A stretch of DNA of 64,000 bases from VFZP01 sp043755595. GTDB taxonomy: Bacteria; Acidobacteriota; Terriglobia; Bryobacterales; Bryobacteraceae. The stretch is from positions 1 through 64,000 of the forward strand of contig JAYUSQ010000257.1 of assembly GCA_043755595.1 (NCBI GenBank). The letters run 5' to 3'. Below the pieces are notes generated by a model. It worked only from the letters and a program-made list of their open reading frames with translations. It was not told the origin of the DNA and did no database searches. A program made the translations under genes and the position numbers. This document shows positions 20,701-29,799 of the stretch, piece by piece; position 1 is the first letter of the stretch, and the number at the start of each line of letters is the position of its first letter.

Positions 20701-21003
20701 CTAAAGTTTCCGGTTGACGTTCTTTTCAAGGCACTCCAGGAGAGCCGCAAAGGCGGGATTCATGGCGCCATCGGAAGCCTTGAGCACGGTGGTTTCGCCA
20801 TCTTGCTCCAGAGTGATCGTGTATCCGATCGCATCGCGGAGGCTCGACGCCGCTTTCGGGGGGCGGCTCTTGCTGGCGGCAGCCTTGACGAGCCGCTCTA
20901 TTTCCGACGCCGCCTCCGTTGAGAGCGCGCCAGTATCCAAGACCTTGGCCGGCCGGCGAATTCCCGCGGCGAGGCCGCCGTGCGGCGCTAGGGTGATTTT
21001 CAA
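20701..21003 (-). CDS. Emfourin-type protealysin inhibitor
   Basis: The protein (KITLAPHGGLAAGIRRPAKV, then a helix rich in Glu, Leu and Lys, then GYTITLEQDGETTVLKASDG) resembles emfourin, the small proteinaceous inhibitor encoded next to protealysin-type M4 peptidases. Emfourin blocks its partner protease in the cell. The start is uncertain: TTG 21003 has GGGAG at 7 nt and begins at the conserved KI strand, while ATG 21039 and TTG 21063 add extra residues. It follows the protease gene on the same strand, which strongly supports the pairing. Confidence 0.75.
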   Translation of the reverse strand: MKITLAPHGGLAAGIRRPAKVLDTGALSTEAASEIERLVKAAASKSRPPKAASSLRDAIGYTITLEQDGETTVLKASDGAMNPAFAALLECLEKNVNRKL

Positions 21004-21078
21004 TGACTTACTCCCGGCGGACGCTTGTGCGGTCCACATCCTGAATTTTAGCGCCTTGGCCAATGGCCGGCGCGTACT

Positions 21079-22341
21079 CTACTTGCGCGCCTTGAGAGCC
21101 GCGACATCCTTAGTCAGGATTTTCATCTGACCCGACAGCGCTTCGATTTGCTTGGTGAGTTCGGCCAAGGAATCGTTTTCTGGCGCAGGCCGGCTCTTGC
21201 CTTTGTCTTTGTCCTGGTCGGAACGAGAGACAGTCACACCGGTGATCCGCAACCCCACTTCGCGCCACGCCGCGGCGACGGCTTTCTGTTCGGAACTCCC
21301 GGAGCCGTAGAGTTGACCGGCTTTGCCGTGAGTCGTGTCGGCGAACTCCTGAAATTGCGTAGTCGCCGTAGAGGCTTTTAGAGATTCGTACCAGATATGG
21401 CCGGGCGCCTCCCAGGCATTGCCGCCGATATTTGTTGCCGCGAGATAGAAGGCTTTATTCGGGATACCGGAGTTGATGTGCACTCCACCCCAGTCACCCT
21501 CTTCAGTGTCTTCGAGATTCTCGTAGTGGTCCAAATGATCCGGCTGGGGGTCTTTGCCCAGCGTCTGATTGTCGTAGGCGGTCCCGGGAGCTTTCATCGA
21601 CCGGAGGGCATCGGCCCCGATGGCGGGCGTGAACAAATCGGCGCCGATCAACCAATCCGCTTCGCTCGCGTCCTGATTGAGCGACCACTGCTTCACCAGC
21701 GAGCCAAACACGTCGGACATGGATTCGTTGAGGGCGCCGGGCTGGACATGGTATTCAAGATTGGCCGTGTGCTCGGTGACGCCGTGCGCCAACTCGTGCC
21801 CAATCACGTCGAGCGATTTCGTGAAGTCGTCGAAGATCACGCCGTCGCCGTCGCCAAACACCATTTGCTGCCCATCCCAGAAAGCGTTCTGGTATCGGCT
21901 GCCGTAGTGAACGAAGCCGTTCAAGCGCATCCCACGGCCGTCAATTGAATCGCGTTCGAACGCTTGTTTGTAGAAGTCGCGCGTTTTGCCCAGTCCGTCG
22001 AAGGCGCGATTGACGGAGGAATCGCCTGCCGCGCCGCCATTCTCGGTTCTTGCCACGCGGGCACGGGCCAGGTTCCGGCTTCGGCGGCAATCGTAAACGG
22101 TGCGGCGGCCCGCGCCGGGCGAAGCCGCAGAAAAGGACAAGGCGCGCACCGATCGTTCACCGCGCAGCAGCGTCGTTGCCAGTAATGAATTGAGGGCGGC
22201 GTCGCGGACCGCCTTGTCTGTGCTGTCCATCAACTTCTGCAGGAGATGGGGCGGGATGATGCAGCTCACCGACAAACGATGGGCGGGCATTATGGTCTTG
22301 GCTGAGTTGGAGCCTTGGCTCCTTCGAATGATGTCGCTCAT
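21079..22341 (-). CDS. Protealysin-like M4 family metallopeptidase
   Basis: This is a thermolysin-family zinc protease with HELAH (His182, Glu183, His186), the third zinc ligand Glu206 in NESMSD and the catalytic His288 in GGVHIN. The short propeptide has the protealysin PPH motif (residues 30-32) and there is no signal peptide, as in protealysins. A charged tail after residue 360 ends in a predicted coiled coil (LAELTKQIEALSGQMKI), which is unusual. ATG 22341 has AGGAGA 8 nt upstream. The adjacent emfourin gene is probably its inhibitor. Confidence 0.92.
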   Translation of the reverse strand: MSDIIRRSQGSNSAKTIMPAHRLSVSCIIPPHLLQKLMDSTDKAVRDAALNSLLATTLLRGERSVRALSFSAASPGAGRRTVYDCRRSRNLARARVARTENGGAAGDSSVNRAFDGLGKTRDFYKQAFERDSIDGRGMRLNGFVHYGSRYQNAFWDGQQMVFGDGDGVIFDDFTKSLDVIGHELAHGVTEHTANLEYHVQPGALNESMSDVFGSLVKQWSLNQDASEADWLIGADLFTPAIGADALRSMKAPGTAYDNQTLGKDPQPDHLDHYENLEDTEEGDWGGVHINSGIPNKAFYLAATNIGGNAWEAPGHIWYESLKASTATTQFQEFADTTHGKAGQLYGSGSSEQKAVAAAWREVGLRITGVTVSRSDQDKDKGKSRPAPENDSLAELTKQIEALSGQMKILTKDVAALKARK

Positions 22342-22366
22342 GGGACAGGTCTCCTTATTAATTCAC

Positions 22367-22792
22367 TCAGGCTCCGATGGCCGCCAGCGTGGCAGGGGCG
22401 GCCAATTCGCCGGGCAGGATTCGAACCGCATGCATGCCCGTCTGTTGGGCGGCGAGCGTCTCGATCAGGTTCTCAGAGCAATACAGGCAATCGGCTGCGC
22501 TTAACCCCGACTTCGATATCGCTTTCCGGAAAATTCCAAGCTTGGGCTTTTCGACACCCACTTCACTGGACAGCAGGATCAGCGCCGGGGTAAATTGCGC
22601 CCAAGGAAAATCAGGCGGCAATAACGCCGCTAGTTGCACACGCGTCAGGCCACGTGTATTTGAAAGCAGCCCTACTTGTATGCCCTTCGCCACCAGCGAA
22701 GCGAGCGCTTGCTTTGCGCCCGGTTCCCATTGTTTAGTGTCGGCAGTACGCACGAGCGTATCGCCGAGATCGAAAAATATTGCGTGATGCAT
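22367..22792 (-). CDS. HAD-superfamily hydrolase
   Basis: The 141-residue protein has HAD motif I in altered form (FFDLGDTLV, Asp8 then Gly instead of the second Asp at +2), motif II LLSNTRG, and a lysine in EKPKLGIF for motif III. Motif IV is YCSENLIETL, where the usual GD/DD acidic pair is replaced by Glu. The loss of the acidic residues makes phosphatase activity uncertain. It lies directly upstream of the protealysin gene on the same strand, 25 bp apart. Confidence 0.75.
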   Translation of the reverse strand: MHHAIFFDLGDTLVRTADTKQWEPGAKQALASLVAKGIQVGLLSNTRGLTRVQLAALLPPDFPWAQFTPALILLSSEVGVEKPKLGIFRKAISKSGLSAADCLYCSENLIETLAAQQTGMHAVRILPGELAAPATLAAIGA

Positions 22793-22866
22793 TCAGCCAC
22801 CCATTCTACTTAGCGGAAACGGTGGCTCTGGCGGGACAACAACGGCCCGTGAGAATTAGAGGATTC

Positions 22867-24690
22867 TCAGTCCGGTGGCGGCGCCGACTGAAGCACCGTG
22901 AAGGTGCGGTGGCCGATGCGGATCGCGGCGGATCGCGAGAGGCCGGAGTTCGCGCTTACTGAAAAGCGATAGATGCCAGTTCCAGTGCCGCCAGACGGCG
23001 GAATGACCGCGAGCCAACTGGTCGAACTCACCGGTGCGGACGCGTCCTCAGGGCAGTTTGAACTGACGGTGAAGGATCCATTTCCGCCTGGCGATTCGAA
23101 GGCGGCAGCCGCCGGGGCGACGGTCATATAACAATCACGGGCGCCGAAGTAGCCGTTGACATCCAGCACGAGGTGGGTTTGATTCGTTACGAAGCCCGCG
23201 ATCTCACCGTCACCCCCGGCTGGCAGAATTGCAGCGTTCGACGTGATCGCTCCATCAGTCGCATTGAGCGTAGATACCAAGGGTTGCGCCGAACCAAACG
23301 GCCACAGGGCGAGATACCCGAGGCTGACGGTTGGGACCACCGTCGCGTTCAACGAAAAGGTTCCAGCCGTGCGCGGCAACCCGCAATTGGCCAGCGCTGG
23401 ACGGTAACTTCTCATCGCATTCGGCGCCAGAACCGGGCCGCCGAATTCGCCTGCGGACTCGCGTGTGTCGAGGATGCGGCAGGGGGAAACTGGATTAAAA
23501 TTCTGTGCGCCGGCCGCTCCGGCGGCTGCAAAGTAACCGTTGATGTCCAGCACCAAATGGCTGGCGTCCGACATGTAGGCGTCGATTGAGCCGCCCGCTC
23601 CGGCGGGTACGATGGCTGCGTTGGCCACTACAGTTCCGGTCGGCGCGTTCAGGGTCGAAACCAGCGGTTGCGGTTGTCCTTTGGGCCAGAGAGTGAGGTA
23701 TCCGAGAGTGGGTTGCGGAACCACCGTCGCGTTAAGTGAGTAGGCTTGCGCGTTGGCGGGCACTCCGCAATTGGAGGAGAAGACCGGAATCGAGCGGCTG
23801 GCGCCGCCGCCAATCACCGGTCCGCCGAGCGAGCCATTGGGATTACGAGTGTCCGAGATCCGGCAGGGAGAAAGCGGATAAAAAGCCAACGCATTCGGTT
23901 TCGACTCCGGGTCTGCGAAGTAGCCGTTGATGTCGAGTACAAGGTCGGTATCGCTGGTCGCAAACGCGGCGATCGTGCTGGCGCCTGATCCGATAGGGAC
24001 GATGGCCGCATTCGCTTTGACCCGTCCGTCGGGCGAGTTCAAGGTCGAGACAAGCGGGCGCGATGCGGCTCCGGGCCAGATGGTGAGGTAACCAAGCGGC
24101 GCGCGGGGCACTACCGTCACGTTCAGCGAATAGGCCAACGCGTTCGCAGGGATCCCGCAGCCGCTTTGCTGGGCGAGGTCAAACCGGCGTGTGACCCCGG
24201 CCGACAGATGAGGCTTACCGAATTGCCCGTTGTCCAGGCGCGTGTCCACCACCCGGCATGGCGCCAAGGGCACGAAACGCAGACCCAAGAGCCCTTCAGC
24301 CGTGAACGAGTAGACCGGTGAAGAGGCACTGACCGAGCCTCGACGCGCAATCAGCCGCCAGTAAGTGGTGCTGAGGGGAAACACAAGCGGAGTTCCTTCT
24401 ACGCTAATGCTGCGGGCCGCTGCAGCAGGCCCAGATACGACAGGCGACATGGAGAAGCTCCGGGCGGTTCCCGGCAGCGAAGCGAGGAACGGCGGGTCCG
24501 GCGTGTTTCCTATGTAGATATCGAACGAATCGGCCGGAGAGGCTTGGATCCAGCGAAACTCGCCATATACCGGAATGCCAGTGGCGCCATCGGCTGGGTA
24601 AGGCGTGGAGGGCGGCGTGAGGGGCCCGATGGCGACGGTTTGCGCGACCGCTCCGCAAACCACAAACAACGCGATCACGGAGTATTTCAT
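22867..24690 (-). CDS. Secreted protein with three tandem repeats and a BACON-like C-terminal domain
   Basis: ATG 24690 gives a signal peptide (MKYSVIALFVVCGAVAQ). A fibronectin-like N-terminal domain follows, then three repeats of about 120 residues, each opening with PCRxxDTR and closing with LVLDxNGYF. The C-terminal 85 residues (TVAPAAAAFESPGGNGSFTV, SWLAV, FTVLQS) resemble a BACON domain, often linked to carbohydrate or mucin binding. No catalytic motif is visible. It is probably an extracellular or surface binding protein. A longer frame to 24939 lies antisense to the Uma2 gene and is rejected. Confidence 0.72.
   Translation of the reverse strand: MKYSVIALFVVCGAVAQTVAIGPLTPPSTPYPADGATGIPVYGEFRWIQASPADSFDIYIGNTPDPPFLASLPGTARSFSMSPVVSGPAAAARSISVEGTPLVFPLSTTYWRLIARRGSVSASSPVYSFTAEGLLGLRFVPLAPCRVVDTRLDNGQFGKPHLSAGVTRRFDLAQQSGCGIPANALAYSLNVTVVPRAPLGYLTIWPGAASRPLVSTLNSPDGRVKANAAIVPIGSGASTIAAFATSDTDLVLDINGYFADPESKPNALAFYPLSPCRISDTRNPNGSLGGPVIGGGASRSIPVFSSNCGVPANAQAYSLNATVVPQPTLGYLTLWPKGQPQPLVSTLNAPTGTVVANAAIVPAGAGGSIDAYMSDASHLVLDINGYFAAAGAAGAQNFNPVSPCRILDTRESAGEFGGPVLAPNAMRSYRPALANCGLPRTAGTFSLNATVVPTVSLGYLALWPFGSAQPLVSTLNATDGAITSNAAILPAGGDGEIAGFVTNQTHLVLDVNGYFGARDCYMTVAPAAAAFESPGGNGSFTVSSNCPEDASAPVSSTSWLAVIPPSGGTGTGIYRFSVSANSGLSRSAAIRIGHRTFTVLQSAPPPD
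23142..24290. repeat. Three tandem repeats of about 370 bp within a secreted-protein gene
   Basis: Approximate units are 23142-23512, 23530-23893 and 23921-24290. Each encodes the PCRxxDTR ... TLGYLTLWP-like ... LVSTLN ... NAAIxPxG ... LVLDxNGYF pattern. Sequence divergence between units suggests old duplication. Confidence 0.7.
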
Positions 24691-24709
24691 AATTGGTTCG
24701 CTTGGCGGT

Positions 24710-25237
24710 TTATTCGAATAACTTCGCGACGGCCATCCGGAATTGCGGGATCGGCTCTTCGCCCGAAAGCGTGTCGCCGAATTCATAGTGACGGGTAGGC
24801 GCGTGTAACTGATGGATATCGATGCGGCGGGGTTCCGGCCAAACGACCCAGACGGCGCGGGCTCCGTTTTCGAGATAGAGGCGCACGCGATTGTCAAGGT
24901 CTTGCGCGGTATCCCACCTGGAGACGATCTCAATGGCAAGATCCGGGGGGCCCTGTAGCTTCTTCCCAGGCTCTATCAAGCGCGGAAACAGACAGACCGC
25001 CACATCGGGATGGCGCAACTGGTTCGGCGCAACCTCAAAAGCCTGCTCGTTGGCGGCGATGATCGGATCGTCAAGTTGCCGATTGAGCGTGCGGACAAAA
25101 ATCCCTTTGATCCAATCATGCACGGAATCGTTATTGGGCATTTCGATGATGGCTCCGTCGTCGTACTCCAGCCGCTCACCGGCGGCCGTGCGGGCATCAT
25201 ACTCGGATCTAGAAACCAGGACAGCGGTTGACGCCAT
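24710..25237 (-). CDS. Uma2 family PD-(D/E)XK endonuclease-like protein
   Basis: The protein has the Uma2 pattern: an N-terminal EYDDGAIIEMP strand, HPDVAVC, and the catalytic-like PDLAIEIVS with its Asp and Glu. YLENGARAVWVVWPEPR follows. The family is predicted to have a restriction-endonuclease fold and is greatly expanded in cyanobacteria and Acidobacteria, but its function is unknown. It is complete and stands just upstream of the triple-repeat gene on the same strand. A second member occurs at 36.5 kb. Confidence 0.88.
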   Translation of the reverse strand: MASTAVLVSRSEYDARTAAGERLEYDDGAIIEMPNNDSVHDWIKGIFVRTLNRQLDDPIIAANEQAFEVAPNQLRHPDVAVCLFPRLIEPGKKLQGPPDLAIEIVSRWDTAQDLDNRVRLYLENGARAVWVVWPEPRRIDIHQLHAPTRHYEFGDTLSGEEPIPQFRMAVAKLFE

Positions 25238-25257
25238 ACGCTCTCATCTTAGCCAAA

Positions 25258-26013
25258 TCAAAGCTCAAGCGCATTCAGATAAGTCATGTCGCGCAGCCGG
25301 AAGCGTTCGCCGAACTCGAACAATTCCGCCCCGCCCAACACTTCGATTTCCTTCTCGTCCAGGGTCAGCGGCTCCTCGCGCGGGAAGTAGATTGTCGAAG
25401 TCAGCACGTCACCGGTCAACTCCGTATTGGCCCGCTCGGCGCGAATCAGGCGGCCGGCCTTCGTGCGAATGGCGGCCGTCTTGGTCAGGCGCGCCGAGAC
25501 GGCTTCGGTCCCCGCATGAGCGGCCATCGTGGGCAAACCGAAAATCTCGAAGGCATACGCGGCCCCCTCGCGAGCCTCCACCGTGGAAGCGGCGTTCGCC
25601 GCGTCCGCCTTTTGTTGGCGCGCGCGGTACAGCGCTTTGGCCTGCCGGACAGGCAGCGCACTGGCCCAGCGAAATATCAGATCCGCCGACTCAGGCAGCT
25701 TGTTGTTCGTCTTGCCTGAACCGATGCCGCCGACTGGACTGCCGCCCTGTTGAATCGTGGAAGAGGCAGCCACGCCAGGTTGGGTGCCGGGCACATCCTT
25801 GTAGGTAATCTTACTAGCGGCCTCTCGCTTCCCATACCACAGGATTTTGACCTTGCGCAGGTTCGCCCAAGGGGAATCGACCAACAGCCGCAGTACGGTA
25901 TCGTCACTCCAGTCCGGGAAAGCGCTATTTTTCCAATCGGCGGCGCGGAGCAACGGCGAAGCCGCCAAGCCGCCCAGCAGAGCGCGGCGCGTACACAGAG
26001 TCGACGTCATCAC
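25258..26013 (-). CDS. Secreted protein of unknown function
   Basis: I do not recognise the family. The N-terminus (CTRRALLGGLAASPLLRA) looks like a signal peptide with an RR pair, possibly Tat-like. The body contains a conserved-looking DDTVLRLLVDSPWANLRKVKILW and a predicted helical middle part. Proteins with this kind of start are frequent in acidobacterial genomes. The stop is 20 bp before the Uma2 gene start, and the gene lies 45 bp after citrate synthase, so all may share a transcript. Confidence 0.65.
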   Translation of the reverse strand: MMTSTLCTRRALLGGLAASPLLRAADWKNSAFPDWSDDTVLRLLVDSPWANLRKVKILWYGKREAASKITYKDVPGTQPGVAASSTIQQGGSPVGGIGSGKTNNKLPESADLIFRWASALPVRQAKALYRARQQKADAANAASTVEAREGAAYAFEIFGLPTMAAHAGTEAVSARLTKTAAIRTKAGRLIRAERANTELTGDVLTSTIYFPREEPLTLDEKEIEVLGGAELFEFGERFRLRDMTYLNALEL

Positions 26014-26057
26014 TACGATTTAGATGCGCGCAGAGGCCGCACGGGGTACAGCCGCCG

Positions 26058-27347
26058 CTATCCCCGCTGCGCGATATCGACGTAATCGCGGCGCGCGGGC
26101 CCAAGGAAAATCTGGCGCGGCCGTCCGATCTTTTGATCGGCATCGCACAACATCTCTTCCCACTGCGCCAGCCAACCGATGGCCCGGCCCACGGCAAACA
26201 GCACCGTGAACATCTCCGGCGGAAATCCGATCGCCTGGTAGATGATGCCCGAATAGAAATCGACATTCGGGTACAACTTGCGCTTGATGAAATAGGGGTC
26301 TTCGAGCGCAATCTGTTCCAGCATGACAGCCATGTCGATTTTCGGATTGCGGCCCGTGACGGCAAACACCTGGTCTGCCGCCTTCTTAATAATCTTGGCG
26401 CGCGGGTCGTAATTTTTATAGACGCGGTGGCCAAAGCCCATCAACCGGCCTTCACCAGCCTTGACCTTATCGATGAAACCGGGGATGTGATCGACCGAGC
26501 CGATCTCGTCCAGCATTTTGAGCACGGCCTCATTGGCGCCGCCATGCAGCGGGCCATAAAGCGCAGCGGCGGCGGCGGCCATTGATGCGTAAGGGTCGGC
26601 GTGTGAGCTTCCCACCAGACGCATCGCCGACGTTGAACAATTCTGTTCGTGATCGGCGTGGAGGATGAAGAGAATATCGAGCGCCTCTTCGAGCACCGGA
26701 TCGGGCGTGTAGGGACCGTTATCCTTGCCGAACAACATACGCAAAAAATTGCCGGCGTAGCTCAGCTTCGGATCCGGGTCGATGAGAGGCAGCCCCTGCC
26801 GATGTCGGTGAATGTAGGCGCTGACGGCGGGCACCTGCCAGAGCAATCGCATCGCGCTGGACAAGCGGCTGGGCGCGTCGCCGATCTTCTTGCCGTCGGG
26901 ATAAGCGGCCGACATCGCGCCAAGAGCGGATACCAACATGCCCATCGGATGCGCGTCACGATCAAAGGCTGAAATGACGCGCTTGACGCTATCGGGCACC
27001 GCTGGCTGCGAGCCAAATTTTTGCGTCCAGTCCGCGAGCTGCGTGGCGTGGGGCAATTCACCGTACCAGATCATATACGCGGTTTCAAGGAACGAAGCTT
27101 TCTCAGCTAGTTGATCGATCGGGTAACCGCGGTATTCAAGGATTCCCTTGTCGCCATCAATGAACGTGATGCGACTCTTGCAGGACGCCGTGTTCATGTA
27201 GGACGGATCGTACGGCATCAATCCGAAATCGGACGGATCCGTCTTCATCTGCCGCAAGTCCGTGGCCTTGATCGTTTCGTCAGTAATGGGAAGCTCATAG
27301 GTCTTCCCGGTCCGGTTGTCGGTTATTGTGAGCGTATCGCTCGGCAT
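26058..27347 (-). CDS. gltA: Citrate synthase
   Basis: It condenses acetyl-CoA and oxaloacetate to citrate at the entry of the TCA cycle. The 429 residues match the hexameric type I bacterial enzyme. The catalytic residues lie in HADHEQN (about residue 230), MGFGHRVYKNYDPR (His about 306) and NVDFYSG (Asp about 361). An AGGAG ribosome-binding site precedes the ATG. No other TCA genes are nearby. Confidence 0.97.
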   Translation of the reverse strand: MPSDTLTITDNRTGKTYELPITDETIKATDLRQMKTDPSDFGLMPYDPSYMNTASCKSRITFIDGDKGILEYRGYPIDQLAEKASFLETAYMIWYGELPHATQLADWTQKFGSQPAVPDSVKRVISAFDRDAHPMGMLVSALGAMSAAYPDGKKIGDAPSRLSSAMRLLWQVPAVSAYIHRHRQGLPLIDPDPKLSYAGNFLRMLFGKDNGPYTPDPVLEEALDILFILHADHEQNCSTSAMRLVGSSHADPYASMAAAAAALYGPLHGGANEAVLKMLDEIGSVDHIPGFIDKVKAGEGRLMGFGHRVYKNYDPRAKIIKKAADQVFAVTGRNPKIDMAVMLEQIALEDPYFIKRKLYPNVDFYSGIIYQAIGFPPEMFTVLFAVGRAIGWLAQWEEMLCDADQKIGRPRQIFLGPARRDYVDIAQRG

Positions 27348-27402
27348 TCCTGGCTCCTGCTGGGTTGGCGGGCGACTCGGCCCCGAACACTCATCTTATC
27401 TC

Positions 27403-28641
27403 TTATCGATCCCCCGAGGAAATTCGATACAGATGCGTGGAACTACGAAGGATCAGCGATTTGCCCGACACGGCGAGCGATGCAAACGTTTGGCCCTCGA
27501 CCGCGTTGGTGGCGAGTTTGCGGAATTCGCGGCCGGGCTCAATCACGGTGGTAACGCCGTCCTCGCTGGGCCAGTAGACATGGCCGCCGGCCAACAGCGG
27601 CGAAGCGGAGAAACTGGAGCCCAGCCGTTCCTGATAGTTGAGCTTGCCGGTGCGGGCGTCGAGGTTGGAAAGAATCCCATTGTCGGAGACCATCATGATC
27701 TCGTTGCCGGCGACGATGGGTGAAGGCGTGAGCGGAACACCGCGGTCGGCGCGCCAGGCGATATGCGTTTCGGTGACGTTGCCCGCGCCATCGGGCCGCA
27801 CGGCCAGCAGTTGCGGCTTGTAGAAACCAGTGCAGAGATAAACGAACCCATGCGCGAAGACCGGGCGCGGCACGTTCGAAAACCCATCGCCGTATTCGAC
27901 GCGCCAGAACTCGGCGCCGGTGGCAGGATCGTAGGAGATGGTGCGATGCGCACTGGGAGAGATGAGTTGGGTCTTGCCGGCCGCCTCAATAATGAGTGGA
28001 GTCGAAAACGCCATGTTGCCGGCGGGCCGATCTTTCCGCCAGCGGACTTTGCCTGTGGTTTTTTCAAGCGCGACGACGTATTGCGTGTCGACGCCATCAC
28101 ACGCCACGATCAGCAAGTCGCGCCAGACGACCGGCGACCCGCCACCGCCATGCACGTGCTCATAGGTGGGCAGCGTGACCTTCCAAGCGATTTCGCCGGT
28201 TTCGGCGCGTACCGCCGCCGTGCCGAGGACACCGAAATGAACGAACACGAAGCCGCTCGCCTTATCCAGAATTGGCGTCGGTGAGGCGAAGCTATTCTTC
28301 GCGTGTTGTTTACCGGCGTTATCCAGTTCAAAGATGGCGATATCGCGAATTTGCTTACCCGTGGACTCGTCGAAAGCCAGCAGCCGTAGCGAGCGAGCCG
28401 ACGGCTTACCCTCTACATCAGCCGCCGTGGTGAGCCAGATTTTGCCCGCCGCAATCACAGGCGACGACCAGCCGCGTCCGGCCACTGGCGTTTTCCAGGC
28501 GATGTTCTTTTTCTCACTCCATTCCGACGGCAGTCCGGTGGCCGCCGAAATACCCTGGCCGCCGGGGCCACGGAATTCGGGCCAATCTTGCGCGAAGACC
28601 GCCGCAGCGGCCGAAACCAGCGAGATAACAAAACGGCGCAT
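27403..28641 (-). CDS. Secreted PQQ-like beta-propeller protein
   Basis: After a signal peptide ending at AVFAQ the protein opens with DWPEFRGPGGQGIS. It then shows repeated PQQ-type blade motifs (LLAFDESTGKQI, RAETGEIAWKV, LEKTTGKVRWR, YDPATGAEFWRV, LDARTGKLNYQ). Such outer-membrane-lipoprotein-B-like propellers (FRGPGG opening) are common in Acidobacteria and Planctomycetes. They lack dehydrogenase active-site residues, so a scaffold or binding role is more likely than an enzyme. It lies 56 bp upstream of citrate synthase on the same strand. Confidence 0.85.
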   Translation of the reverse strand: MRRFVISLVSAAAAVFAQDWPEFRGPGGQGISAATGLPSEWSEKKNIAWKTPVAGRGWSSPVIAAGKIWLTTAADVEGKPSARSLRLLAFDESTGKQIRDIAIFELDNAGKQHAKNSFASPTPILDKASGFVFVHFGVLGTAAVRAETGEIAWKVTLPTYEHVHGGGGSPVVWRDLLIVACDGVDTQYVVALEKTTGKVRWRKDRPAGNMAFSTPLIIEAAGKTQLISPSAHRTISYDPATGAEFWRVEYGDGFSNVPRPVFAHGFVYLCTGFYKPQLLAVRPDGAGNVTETHIAWRADRGVPLTPSPIVAGNEIMMVSDNGILSNLDARTGKLNYQERLGSSFSASPLLAGGHVYWPSEDGVTTVIEPGREFRKLATNAVEGQTFASLAVSGKSLILRSSTHLYRISSGDR

Positions 28642-28785
28642 TGATAGAAGTTTAGCAGCGGGCGTCCGGGGACCGGTTTGAGCCAGCCAGCCGTGCTACC
28701 CCTGGTTAGGGCGCCGCGGATCGACTATCATCAATAGTCAACCGGATAGCCCAAACCCGGTTCTTATAGGAGGCGCGACAGTCAG

Positions 28786-29706
28786 ATGGAATCCCTTTTT
28801 AACTTCATCACCAGCCTATTCTGGCTGGCTTTTTACGTAGCGGTCATACTCGGGGGTGTGGCCTTGTGGGGCTACAACAAGCTGCGGCGCTACGTGGAGG
28901 ACGTACGCGAGGCCGAATCCAACACTTCGGTGGTTATCGCGAAAAAGACGCAACTGGTGAACGACCTGACCGCACTCGTCCTGCGGTATCACCAGGACGA
29001 GCAACTAGTGATGTTGAAAGTCTCAAGCGATAACAGCGTCGGTTCCATGATGACCTCCTACAACAGCGCAGGCGCGGTGCTTTCGACCATCGGCGGCTTG
29101 GCTCAGCGCTATCCGGATTTGAAGTCCAACGCCCAGTTCGGAATGTTAATGGACAGCATTTCAAACTGCGAGAGGGAAATCCAGGACTGGCGGCTCAAGT
29201 TTAACGCGACGGCGAAGACTTACAATATTCATCGCTCTTCGGTGCCGCACACCTTCTACGCCGGTTTTCTGGGCTTCCAACAGGCGCAGTATTTGAATTT
29301 CGATTCGATGGGCGCGGCGATGGGAGCGAGCACGGCGGCCACGCTGGCCGACGATGGCGAGCGCATGCGCGAAATCATGGGATTGGCTGGCTCCAAGGCT
29401 TTAGGCGCCGGGAAAGTGCTGGCTGGACAAGGCAGGATGTTGGTGGAGAAGACCGCTTCCAAACTGCAGGATGCCCGCTTCAATCCGGGCGCGGCGGCGG
29501 AACCGGCTGAAGCGGTCAGGAGCCTCGGCGCCGGCGAACAATTCTCGTATCTGGACAGCGCCAACATCCCGCAGGGGCCGATGTCCCGTTCGGAGCTTGA
29601 CCATCTGTTTCAAACGGGCAGGATCACGGCGGAAACAAACGTTCTGAAGGCCGGCGCTAAGGGATGGGTGCGCTTCGGCGAATTGGACGGCAACGTTCCG
29701 CAGTAA
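28786..29706 (+). CDS. LemA family protein fused to a C-terminal GYF_2 domain
   Basis: A membrane anchor (residues about 8-30, LFWLAFYVAVILGGVALWGY) precedes a LemA-like helical bundle with RYPDLKSN, CEREIQDWRLKFNATAKTYN and the GFLGF end. Residues about 258-304 form a GYF_2 domain (YLDSANIPQGPMSRSELDHL, then GWVRFGEL), which reads as a proline-peptide or membrane-protein binding module. An AGGAGG lies about 13 nt before the ATG. LemA proteins are envelope proteins of unclear role; the fusion suggests that this one recruits a partner in the cytoplasm. Confidence 0.85.
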   Translation: MESLFNFITSLFWLAFYVAVILGGVALWGYNKLRRYVEDVREAESNTSVVIAKKTQLVNDLTALVLRYHQDEQLVMLKVSSDNSVGSMMTSYNSAGAVLSTIGGLAQRYPDLKSNAQFGMLMDSISNCEREIQDWRLKFNATAKTYNIHRSSVPHTFYAGFLGFQQAQYLNFDSMGAAMGASTAATLADDGERMREIMGLAGSKALGAGKVLAGQGRMLVEKTASKLQDARFNPGAAAEPAEAVRSLGAGEQFSYLDSANIPQGPMSRSELDHLFQTGRITAETNVLKAGAKGWVRFGELDGNVPQ

Positions 29707-29799
29707 TCTCTTGAACGCTGTGGTTGCGCCGGCGACGTGAATCCCAAACCCATGTGAACCGGTTGCTATCATTCAGTCGGGTGAGGTTCGGCCCGATCA

